DNA from: Takakia lepidozioides
Taxonomy: Eukaryota; Streptophyta; Takakiopsida; Takakiales; Takakiaceae
DNA: 64,000 nt
Direction of reading: 5' to 3'
Assembly: GCA_030704615.1 (NCBI GenBank)
Contig: CM060731.1
Coordinates: 24,740,001 to 24,804,000, forward strand
Below are positions 12,239 through 22,700 of this stretch, piece by piece (the first letter of the stretch is position 1; each line of letters opens with the position of its first letter). Under the pieces are notes generated by a model, which worked only from the letters and a program-made list of their open reading frames with translations, had not been told where the DNA came from and ran no database searches. The translations under genes were made by a program, and so were the position numbers.

Positions 12239-15200
12239 TTGCTTCACAGTTCCGATAAGATCAGAGTACAAAATCGAGATATCTCTGTAGAAGTACTTTT
12301 GGACTCAGGGGCTTCAGCATGTTTTATTGACAAAAACTTTGCGAAGCAACACAATTTAACGCTCTTAAAGAAGAAACTATCGGCCCCCGTTGAAGTCATC
12401 GATCAACGACCGTTAGTATCAGAAAATGTTGACCATGAAACTTGACCACTTGAAGTGAAGCTTGAAGATCAAACATCACATATTGTTTTCAATAACATCC
12501 AGTTTCCAACGAATCTTGTGATCTTTGGACTTCCCTGGTTCATACTTCACAATCCTGACATCGACTGACGATCGTGAAAAATTTCTGCAAAACAAAAATG
12601 TAGAAATATCAAAGGTATTCAACCCCTGTTCCTTGGAGCTAGAGCTTTCATGAGAGCTACCAAAAAAGATGCGACATTTGCCCTTTATACGACTCCGATC
12701 AAGACCACAGAAGACAAAGGTACTTCGACATTACCCACTCAATATCAAGGATGTCTTCGAGAAGAAAAATGCAGACATATTGCCAGAACATCGACCTTAT
12801 GACTGTGCAATTGAGTTACAAGAATGAGCCCAACCACCATTCGGCCTAATCTATAACTTATCCCAAACAGAGTTGGCTGCATTACGTGAGTACATTAATG
12901 AAAATTTGTCGAAGAACTTCATCCGACATTCAAAATCATCTGCGAGGGCGCCTATCTTGTTTATCAAAAAGAAAGACGGATCATTACGCATGTGTGTGGA
13001 CTATCGCGGTCTCAACAAAGTCACAATTAAGAATCGTTATCCATTGTCGCTGATTTCTGGGCTTCTTGATCAACTGGGACGAGCGAAGATTTTCACCAAA
13101 ATTGACTTGATAGGAGCTTATAACCTTGTACGGTTAAAAGAAGGAGACGAATGGAAAACAACTTTTCGAACAAGGTATGGACATTTTGAATACAATGTTA
13201 TGCCTTTCGGTCTTACAAATGCTCTAGCAATTTTCCAACATATGATGAATGACATATTTCGAGAATTTTTAGATGACTTTGTAGTCATCTATTTGGATGA
13301 CATTTTGATATTTTCACAGAATGAAGAAGAACATGGCCGCCATGTACGCCTTGTCCTTGATTAATTAAGAGAAAAATGATTATATGCCAAGTTGGAAAAA
13401 TGTCTTTTTCCATCAATCTGAGGTCGAATATCTGGGCTACATTATTTCCGAGAAATGCGTCTTTATGGATGAGAAGAAAATACAAACCATCATCGAGTGG
13501 ATTAAATCAACTTCGGTCCGAGATGTACAATGTTTTCTAGGATTTACAAATTCCTATAGAATCTTCATCAAGGACTACTCCTAATTGCTGCACCATTGAC
13601 ACGACTCACATGAAAGGACAAATTTGTATGGGACGAGAAGGTTGACCAGACATTTGAAAGACTAAAGCAGACATTTACAACGGCCCCAATATTGTAACAT
13701 GCAGACCTATCTAAACCATGTTTTTTTAAAGCAGATGCATCGGACTTTGCACTTGGCGTTATATTCTCTCAATACGGTATGGATGGCCAACTTCACCCTG
13801 TTGGTTTTCATTCTCGCAAATTTTTCGCTGCAGAGATCAATTATGAAATCCATGACAAATAATTCTAGCGATCATCGATGTTTTTGAGGAGTGGCGTCAT
13901 CTATTGGAGGGAGCTAAACATCAGGTCATTGTCTACACCGATTACAAAAACCTCGAATATTTTATGAGTGCTTGTGTTTTGAATCGACGTCAAGCAATAT
14001 GGGGTATGTCACTAGCAATGTTTGATTTTGTTATTACCTATCGTCTTGGACATCTTCAAGGAAAACCCGATGCTCTTTCTCGACGATCGTATCTTGCGCC
14101 GAAAAAAAGGGAGACAGCTTTTGACCAACAGAAATCCATCATCTTAAAACCAACAAATCTTCAATTGAATATGTCCACCTATGACGATGCAGAGATCATA
14201 AAGGAGATTCAGGAAGCACTGAAGAGCGATCAATTTGCTACGATACTACGAAGTCAACTAAATCGATCTCGAGACAACCCACATATTACAAACGACTTCG
14301 AATTTAAAGATGGCTTACTTTATTTCAAGGGACTTTTCTATATACCTCCAGGACCTACACGACTGCAAATTCTTCAAACATGTCATGATCTTCCGGCTGC
14401 AGGATATTTCGGCTTCAACAAAACAATGGAATTGATATCCAGGGACTATTGGTGGCCGCATATGTGGAAACTTGTGAAAGAATTTATAAAATCTTGCAAC
14501 GCGTGTGCTAGAGCGAAGGGACCACGACATCGACTTTACGGCCTTCTTCAACCATTACCCATTCCCAATGGTCCATGGTCATCCGTGTCTATGGACTTTA
14601 TTACGGACCTTCCAATTTCCAAAACCACCGATTCAATCCTTGTTATTGTAGATTTACAATGATGACACATTTCATTCTATGTAATAAGACGGTTACCGGC
14701 GAGGAAACTGCAAGACTCTTCCTCAATAATATCTACCGTATTCATGGACTCCCGAAGGACATCGTATCTGATCGAGGACCAAAGTTCATATCAAATTTCT
14801 GGACGGAATTATTTCACATATTGGATATTAATATCAATCTCTCTACAGCTAATTATCCACAGACTGATGGTCAAATCGAACACGTAAACCAGATTTTGGA
14901 TAATTATCACCAAGATAATTGGACGGACCTTCTGTTATTGGTTGAGTTTGCCTACTACAACACTATACATTCTTCGACCAAACAAACTCTATTTTTCTCC
15001 AATTATGGTCATCATCCTTGAGCAAGCCCTTTCCACATGAAGACTGTTGGAAGCCTTGCTGCAGAAAACCTTGCTACTCATCTTGCTATGATTCACAAGG
15101 AACTCAAAAACAATACAAGGAGTATGCAGATCAACATCGCCAACTCCAACCCCAGTTCAAGGTCGGAGATCGTGTGTGGCTTCTTTGACGAGACATACAA

Positions 15201-15602
15201 ACCTCGCGACCATCAAGGAAGTTGGATTATTAACGCCTGGGACCATTCAAAATTATTCGACAAATAAATCTGGTCAGTTTTCAGCTTGAACTCTCACGAA
15301 GTGTGCGCATCCATCCAGTCGTTCATGTTTCATTATTGGAGTTGTATCATCCATCGAATATTCCAGGAGAGAGTCTCCATACCACCTCCCCCAATCGAAG
15401 TCAATCAGAAAATCGAGTATGAAGTCGACGAAGTCCTAGACTCTCGCATCAAGTATAAATGTCTTGAGTATTTCGTACATTGAAAAGGCTACGACATCAA
15501 CAAATGAACGTGAGAACCTTCATTCAACCTTGCCAATGCATCTGACAAAGTCCAAGAGTTTCATCAACGATATCCAGCTAAGCCCCGAGCTACACGTCAA
15601 TA
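12239..15602 (+). pseudogene. Chromovirus pol remnant (protease, RT, RNase H, integrase, chromodomain)
   Basis: Fragments in shifting frames. Aspartic protease with DSGAS (about 12300-12320). Reverse transcriptase at 12873-13590 with the YLDD catalytic box (about 13290) and MPFGLTNA. RNase H around 13900-14080 (YTDYKNLEYF, then GKPDALSRR). Integrase at 14370-15020 with a zinc-binding region (CNACARAKGP) and the catalytic core (SDRGPKFIS, YPQTDGQIEHVN). Chromodomain at about 15410-15600 ([14 protein letters not shown], then KGYD and EFHQRYPAKP). The stops within the frame show it cannot make a full polyprotein. Confidence 0.88.
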
Positions 15603-15757
15603 AGACGTCACAACGATGATGTCAGCCAAGTTAGCTTCAAGGTGAAGACTCCACATTCAGTATATCTGATACATACTAAGGCAAGAGGTTCTCCAACTCT
15701 AAGCAAGTCCAAGATTTTACCGCTCCTCGACGAATTCGGCGCTAGAAGAGGGGGTGA

Positions 15758-16177
15758 TGTCACGGACATAGCCCAGAGAAACTTATTAGGAGTAAATACC
15801 AGAAGTTACCAAGTTATCATGTTACCGAAAGTTATCATGATCTACCATGATTTATCATAAGTTACCATTAGTTACTAAGTTACTGGGAGTTTACCAAATT
15901 ATCGAGAGTAACTTGGGAAACTGCTCAGGAAGTTTCATTTGGAAGAAACTTCTCCATCAAGAAACCTCCTTTGAGGAAGCTTCTTAGGGAACTTCCTAGT
16001 AGCCAGTATATATAAGAGGCGAGACTGGACAGTCTTCAGTCTCGCCAACACAAGTTCAAGCTACTCTTGTTTCCAGTCCCAGTACTCCAGTCCAGCTTCT
16101 AGTACTCTAATCCAGTTTCCAGCATTCCAGTATCCAAGTCGAAGAGAACCAGATATCGGATTTCTTGGAAATAAACA
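15758..16177 (+). repeat. 3' LTR of the chromovirus
   Basis: Starts TGTCACGGAC directly after a GAAGAGGGGGTGA polypurine tract, and contains a TATATATAA promoter box near 16009 followed by a GAGACTGGAC repeat-rich leader. The terminal CA is ambiguous (16177 or a few bases later). No matching 5' copy exists in the window. Confidence 0.65.
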
Positions 16178-16360
16178 CTACAACAGAATGCGATATTTAT
16201 GACTGCATATATGACTACCCCGCAGTCATAAACGGTACATGTGACTATAATGACTGCAAGAGATTAAACTGTGTGAATAGAATTACTACATGATGGTTAG
16301 TCATGAACAGACCGTCATGTGAACCAAGTCATATCGCTCACTACCATACTGCAGTCATAT
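16176..16360 (+). mobile_element. CACTA-like transposon terminus with subterminal repeats
   Basis: Begins CACTACAACAG, the form of plant CACTA (En/Spm) terminal inverted repeats. Repeated short motifs follow in both orientations: ATGACTGCA at 16199 and 16249, and GCAGTCAT at 16222 and 16351. Alternating subterminal repeats are typical of transposase-binding arrays in this superfamily. I do not find the opposite terminus or a transposase here, so this is one end or a remnant abutting the LTR. Confidence 0.5.
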
Positions 16361-17360
16361 ATTTATCTTTTTTCTTATAACTCTGTCGCGTCACGTGACG
16401 AGGCGCAACTGCTTACAAAAAAGAAAAGAAAAATTTCTTTATATATATATAACATTATGTTAGAAGTCGTGACGCACCGCGTCGTGCCACTTGGCATAAT
16501 GAATTTTTATAATAATAAAAAAACCACATGACAACCCATCACGTGCTATCCCTAGCTTGCCTACTACTGCAAAACGTGGAGCGAAATTCCTACCCCATCA
16601 TCCGTCATCCATCATTGTTCCTTTCAAACTCTATTGTTTAAAATAAACGAAGGGAAATATCCTGGAGCAACCCCTCACAACTTAGTTATAGTGAGAGGAG
16701 AAAATAACCAGTGTTGGTCTAGTATCTAGGTTTCGCCGGGTGTCAACCCGGGCATCAACCCTGGTCTCTCCTGACCTAACCTATTGTTCTCTGTTCCCGT
16801 AAACATTTGTAGTACCCTACCATAAGGTTCTCGAGTTCCCTGGCGGCCCCCAAACCCTAACAAACGGTGGTTAAGGTTCTCCTTTCCCCGCCCCCTTACC
16901 AGGGCTCGACTCGTCGCTGCAGGTTTGTTCGGGTATCACGTTAATATGCACATATAGACATTATGGATGCAGGGTTTCATGTGTTTATGAGTATTTATGA
17001 GATACTATGGATGCAATTCCCAGTGTACAATTGTAAGGGGGTTGATATCCTATGAGATGAGCAGGTTTCTTTGTGGTTTTCTTGAATATTCAAATGGCCA
17101 TTTGAATAGTTCAGATGGCCATTTCAATATTGAATTTGAATTTGAATACTAGTACCATTTTTATTTTATTATTTTTTAATACCATATCCGAGTTCATATT
17201 TCTAGGTTATATTCAGATACCATTGCTCATATCCGGATTGATTTTTTAAAAGACCACTCTATGCGTACCAGATTCATATTTGAAAAAATCAGGGGCTGCA
17301 TTATTGGAAAACCTACTTGCCTTAAAAAAATTCAGCACTGCATACCAAGACCCTTATGGT
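16360..17360. other. Non-coding stretch
   Basis: No gene recognised. It includes an AT-rich part and a 22-bp perfect palindrome at 17087-17108. Confidence 0.5.
17087..17108. repeat. Perfect 22-bp palindrome
   Basis: Centre AAATGGCCATTT with flanks TATTC and GAATA; both strands read the same. It is followed by a second partial copy (AGATGGCCATTTC). No protein-binding role can be assigned. Confidence 0.7.
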
Positions 17361-17365
17361 ATTTC

Positions 17366-17722
17366 CAATTCAACTAACACTGAAAATAAACTCTTTCAAA
17401 CCTCGGCAAGCACAAGGCTCAAAGGACACAGCCCAAAGGAATGGGGAGAAGATTATATATATATATGACGCCTCCCGAAGGAAGCGTAACTTATGGAGTC
17501 ACTTCACCCGGAAGGGCTACTGCCTTCTGCTAGGACCTTCATGACACACCAGACCGTGGTTTGAACCCACAACCACATCCAACGTGGTATGTGCACTTTA
17601 CCACTGGGCTACATGCTGGTTGTCGGGAGAAGATTGTATAACACCCGACAAGGTAGCAGGATTTGAACCTAGAATCATTTGGGTGGCACTCAGTGCTCTA
17701 TCCAATTGAGCTACCGACTTGT
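17366..17722 (-). mobile_element. tRNA-derived SINE, family 1, interrupted by another SINE
   Basis: On the minus strand the head reads TAGCTCAATTGGATAGAGCA (box A) ... GGTTCAAATCCTGCTACC (box B), a tRNA-like pol III promoter starting near 17720. The sequence after box B (GGGTGTTATACAATCTTCTC) aligns to the family-1 copy at 52648-52884. After a 166-bp insertion, the body resumes below 17444 (CATTCCTTTGGGCTGTGTC ... GAGGTTTGAAAGAG). This is not a functional tRNA gene. Confidence 0.75.
17459..17624 (-). mobile_element. tRNA-derived SINE, family 2, with (TA)n tail, nested in family 1
   Basis: On the minus strand: GTAGCCCAGTGGTAAAGTGC (box A), GGTTCAAACC (box B), a body with AGAAGGCAGTAGCCCTTCC, and a TATATATA tail. 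It is flanked by a 15-bp target-site duplication with one mismatch, GGGAGAAGATTATAT (17444-17458) and GGGAGAAGATTGTAT (17625-17639). The duplicated sequence is itself part of the family-1 SINE. The same 3' body and TA tail recur at 47343-47452. Confidence 0.78.
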
Positions 17723-17724
17723 GG

Positions 17725-19540
17725 TGGCAATTAGATATTTAGTGGTTATGCGGCTAATTGATCTCGCAAGTTAAGTAGCTAAAAACATACGAAAATATCT
17801 GGATCATGGCCTACTAAATATAATGGAGTGCAAGAAACCTAAGGATAGGCAAAATGGACTAAAAATAGGATCTAATTTTCCTTGTGACGTTGTGTGGTAA
17901 ATGACTCAATGGGACTAAACTTACAAGATCACCCACCCATTCAATCTTTTGTTCTAGATTCATGCTTGTCCACTGGGAATCTTTCATATAAGATTCTGAT
18001 TATTCTACCTCAGTGCGTTGATTAGCATCTCCATTCTCCACTTCTCTTCAAAATAAATAAATAATATCCAACGTCACCTGGCTCATGTCATGCATGGACG
18101 TTCTCCATTCTTTGAAAATACAGTTCTACAGCAAGCTCCTCTTAAGCAGGCTTCCCTCACGGCAGAATCGGCGGCGTAAACTGTGTTATGCTAACTTATA
18201 CGCTACATTGCGGGTCATGCTTTCTGTACTTGGAAAAGGGTCCATCAAACTGTTCACGTTTTTGCTGTGCAAAGTAATCTGACCAATCGAGTGCACTTTT
18301 TTTAAAATTAAAATTGTCTCAATCCGCATTTGAATTGTACGGAAGGGAATATTGATCAGTTTCCATTTAACAAATTATTTAATCTCTTACTGAATCATTT
18401 GATTTGTAGTGTTTTCATTGGTCTTTACTTACTTTCTGCATCTTCAATAAAATCGAACAAAGTCCGATATACTTTTTGTCCACACTCTTGAAATAAATTC
18501 CACAATTCAATTCCCCTAGGCTCATCAAGACAAAGGATTGAAATTAGCAAACTTATATATAAGAAGTGGCAGATGAGACTCATCCCAATCAATGAATATG
18601 TAGCCCCCTACATCCATGGAAATCAATAGGGTTAGTGTCTTCCCGACAAGAGATGCATGCATCCAGTTAGTCCAAGGGCCCTTCTTCCACAGAATATGAC
18701 TCTTTGTTTATCATTGTGCTCGTTTGTCGTCATGACAACTAAGAAGCCTCCTAACATTGTTCATGTGTGCTTCACGGCACGTTTCGAATATGTAAATCGT
18801 CATCGGGAACCCCAAAAACTTTGTTTGACATTTGGGATTTCGATAATCGCCCATTGGATTCCCAATTGCCAAAGAGTTGACCAAAGTGTTGTGAATGGCG
18901 CTCATGAAATTGGGATGCAAGTTGAAACCTTCTTCATCACATGAAGATTCACCCGCAAACACAGGCCGTAAAGATGCACAATAAGCACCCGGAGAGGATG
19001 GATGCGCCTCCAGGAGCTTCCAACACAGGAAGATGAAGAATGACAACTACGGCGGCGCTGGCCGGAATGAGCACATCAGCAAGTTGTTAGGCCAAGATCA
19101 TGGAAAAAAGTGTTATGGGATTTTCTGATGAAGCTTTTGTTGGGCCTGTTACCGTATTTGCCACAAACAAGTTGGCCCTCAAAAAGGAGGGAAAACTGCG
19201 ACCAACACCAACACCAAATCCCTGCCCACATTTTCTTAATTTTTGGTTCCGAAACGGCCTACACTCAATGTTACCAATAAGCCAGAGCAATAAGAGCATG
19301 GCAACACAAAAAAAGCATAGAAACCCAAGAACTTCCCAAAAATCCAGGGCATAAATATGTGCTCCTTTAGGGGAAGAAGGAAGAGAGCTCTGGATTGGTT
19401 GTTGGAATTGCTATGGGCCACATGGCTTAGCAGTTCGTGGCCAATCCTAACTCAGATCTGCCCTTGAATTTGTGCTAAACGTGACTTTTATGCAAGCTAC
19501 GCTGTACATAAAATGTAAGGCTTGCCATCTCTGTCTTTTT
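17725..19540. other. Non-coding stretch, no gene recognised
   Basis: Several open frames of 65-110 codons occur on both strands (for example 18711-19046 minus), but they overlap each other, show no family motif and no consistent splice structure. I see nothing I can name. Confidence 0.45.
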
Positions 19541-19547
19541 CAACAAC

Positions 19548-19779
19548 AAAAGGGAAGGTCAAATCCTGCTATCTTGTTGGACGGGTGTGGTATGTATGTC
19601 TTCTCCCCCCTGGGCCTTCCCTGGACGGTATCCCATTTGGACCCCTTCATGGCGAGGTTACTGTGAAAGAGGTTATTTTCTCCTCTCACTATTATTAAGT
19701 GGCCTGATTTGTGAGCTGTCGCAGGTGTTTCCCTTTAAAAAAAAGAAAGAATGAAGTAACAAAAAAAAAGGGAAGGTCA
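19548..19779 (+). mobile_element. 5'-truncated family-1 SINE with 14-bp target-site duplication
   Basis: The body shares long blocks with the family-1 copy at 52648-52884: CAAATCCTGCTA, GGTTACTGTGAAAGAGGTTA and TTTCTCCTCTCA, then TGAGCTGTCG, with an A-rich tail. It lacks box A. The insert is flanked by AAAAGGGAAGGTCA at 19548-19561 and again at 19766-19779. The GGTCA at the left junction is shared between target and SINE, i.e. microhomology at a 5' truncation. Confidence 0.82.
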
Positions 19780-22700
19780 CAAACCTAACGGTTTAGGGTC
19801 AGTGGTCGTGGTAGAATCATTGACCCTTCCATTCGTTGAGCAAGAAATGGAGTGTTTATAGGCACGGTTCCAGAGGCACCCCATGAAGTAATACTAGTCA
19901 ATTTGACTTTGACTCCCTGTGATATGACAAATGTTTAGTTTTTGTTAAGATTAGTTGGGAGCGAATGTGAACTCGTCCAATGAAATGCGTGAAGGACTTG
20001 TGTGCCAAAAGCCTGCCGCTGATGGCAGCCTGACATTCGCCTAACAAGCTACTATGAATCCTGGCCTCTTATTTGGAAGAACATGTCTAGTATAATATGC
20101 ACTCTAAGCTTTTGCACGAGCCCAACACACGCCAAGCTTCCTGAGCATCCCACAAAAGAAAATGTCCCTGTTCACAACAACCCATGTATTACACAAATGT
20201 GATACCGCGTGTGGAAATCACAACACCTCGAATGCTGTGCCTCCCATATTTCGAAATGCACTAGAATATAGTTGTGTCACAGACGGTCTCCTAAACTTTG
20301 AGGCGGTTCCTTTTTTAAGTGAAGGGAAACACTCCGGAAGGAGCAACCACTCAATCAGGGTGAGAGCCTGCAGAGAAAATAATCTCTTTCAACTTGTGGG
20401 TCAGAGATGATATTTCAGTTGTAGTTTGCAGTTTCTCTCATTTATGTTGATTGGGCAGTCTGTGGGGATGGTGTAGCAGACAAGGATCTCTCAATGCAGA
20501 CTCAGCACAAGCAGCTCTTGAATGGAAAGGTTGCATTGATCATCTTGCAGACTCACCTTGCAGACTCACCTGCCAGCAGCGCATCACTTCCTCAATAACC
20601 TACTTACCCAACCTTATTTTATTTTCAATTCATCAACCGTCCATTTCCAAACTACCCTCCCTATTCCCACATTCACAGCGGATCACCTATGATTGGCAAG
20701 GTGCCAGTTGGGGCTGGAAATTGGGTTGCAGCTTTTTGTGTGTAGGTGTGTGTACAAGAGCTTTCAGGTCTGGGGTCCCATTTGGCTTTTTTTGGTTATG
20801 TCACACTCCGCTACTCTGGATATTAGTTACTGATCCTTTAGAGTTTTTCAGCGAAAAAGCTAACTAGTTTAACAGAAAAGCAGCCTTAGAAGGGTGCCAG
20901 ATAGGGAAAAACCACCTACAGAGGAATCACACATAAATGTTAACACTCTATTTAATCCGTGAAAGGAAAAGTAACTACTACTCTACTACTAACTAGGAAC
21001 TAGCCTCCTATCCTCTACTACTAACTAGTAACTACTCTCTCACAGGAGTCTGAGTCCCTTTGCACAACAAAAAAAAAATCCCTTTGACAAAGACTCAGCT
21101 TATTATCACAATGGCCTTAATCTTACGACCCAACAGGTCATACGTAGGGGATCATAGAAGGAAATAAAAACGAAAATGTGATCATATTATCTGTGAGTAC
21201 CAAAGGCTTGCCAGGCTTCGTACTTTGTACATACACCTTCTTGAGCTCTGCCGTAGCAGAGGCAGCTGCAGAGCAGCTCTGTGAGCCTATGGCGGTCGTA
21301 ACATGAGCACTGCGCAGAGGAAGAGTGTGAGAAAGGGACGAAGCGTCAGGAAAACTTTATGAGGAACCTGAGTATGGCGGCCACCGGCCCAGATGGGCGG
21401 TTGCGAGTAGCAAGCCACGACTCATCAAATCACCTGATTCATAGTGAGTGTGCAAACAAAATGCATCCCTTGAATGCGTTGAGAAAATCTGTGTGGAAAA
21501 CCTGGCATAACTGTATTGGAGGCGGCCTGCTTTTGGGTTGTCAGTCGGTGGGTGGGTAGTCCAGCACAGAATGATAAGAGCTGCGCCCTTTTCCTCGCTG
21601 GAAGAGCGAGGCCCAGCTTACCTCTACTTTAGTGTTTCAACGATGAAAGACTAGGAGAACGGATCCGAGTCAGAGCATGGGCCTCGTGGCGACCAGACGC
21701 TCACCTCCTTGTCTTCACCCCCCAACCACTCACTTTCTGCCGTCTTCCAATCATTACCCTCTCCCAACACTAATCTTTCCTGCAGGCAACAAGAGATTTC
21801 ACCACCATCACTCCCATGAAATCAGTCTCTCACGTGACTGGATCACATGGCTAAACTTGGTTGTGCAGTCTTCTGTGTAGCGGCTAGCCTAACAAATCAT
21901 CAGGGAAACAGTTACATGTAACTTATATATGTACTATCAATCTTACTCTTCATTCAGTCTTCCCCACCAACACAAAAGTACTAACTTATAGAGACAGCCC
22001 TACACAATCTCACCGCCCAACGCCAATCCACCACATGCAAGCTCACCATGGTGACAAGCTTGCAGTGGCAGAGCAAGGGCAGTACACAGCACGTGCCCAA
22101 ACCAACAAAAGATACAGTCTTGCATCACATCCAACTCTGAGTCCCACTTACTGCATAATCATGCCTTTGCACTCTGACATTTCACACTGCCTTCTTCTTC
22201 TGCTAACCATGGTTACAGACTCGGCCCACAACCAATCCAGTGTTGGAACAACCAATATCTATCTCCCACTTCTGATTGAACGGAAACAGGTTACCTTGAC
22301 TTTCTTTGTTTCCGAGATCTGAACTGAGGGGAAATTCAACCCCTTTATCTAGTACACCATGAGCTCATCGTCTCGGCAAGGAACTACCGGTAGTTGGGGG
22401 CGTATACATGTATTTGTAATAGCTTAGGGCCTCAACTTGGGAATTTCTGCTGCATGCTCCCTCCACATGACTCGATGGAAGTGTACCCTTATTTGGCTCT
22501 TATGAGCTACCGACAGTCAAAAGGGACACGCGTCAGGAAGAATGTGCAATTACAATCCCAAGACCCCTGTTACAATTGGCTTAAGAGGCACAGTCTTCTA
22601 ACTGTCAGAGGCACAAGACCCCTGTTAGAGCCTCTAACTTGTCAAACTAGTGGGTACCTGGCTTTGGTGAATCCTTCCCCACAGAAATAATCCTTTCTCT

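Larger units (their letters stand above)
11419..16177 (+). mobile_element. Decayed Ty3/Gypsy chromovirus lacking a matching 5' LTR
   Basis: Domain order on the plus strand is gag, protease, reverse transcriptase, RNase H, integrase, chromodomain, then a 3' LTR, which defines a Ty3/Gypsy chromovirus. The reading frame is broken by many stops and shifts, so the copy is inactive. The 3' LTR probably begins TGTCACGGAC at 15758, right after a purine tract, and ends with CA near 16177. The sequence upstream of gag does not match that LTR, so the 5' end looks truncated or replaced. The integrase block ending WSSVSMDFITDLP reads like fungal/animal-type chromoviruses, resembling the Tcn1-type elements reported from mosses and lycophytes; that lineage is inference. 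Confidence 0.9.

Noticed and set aside
17640-17722. A tRNA gene on the minus strand
   Set aside because: Boxes A and B are good, but the stems do not close into a proper cloverleaf by eye, and the sequence continues into a body shared with other SINE copies.
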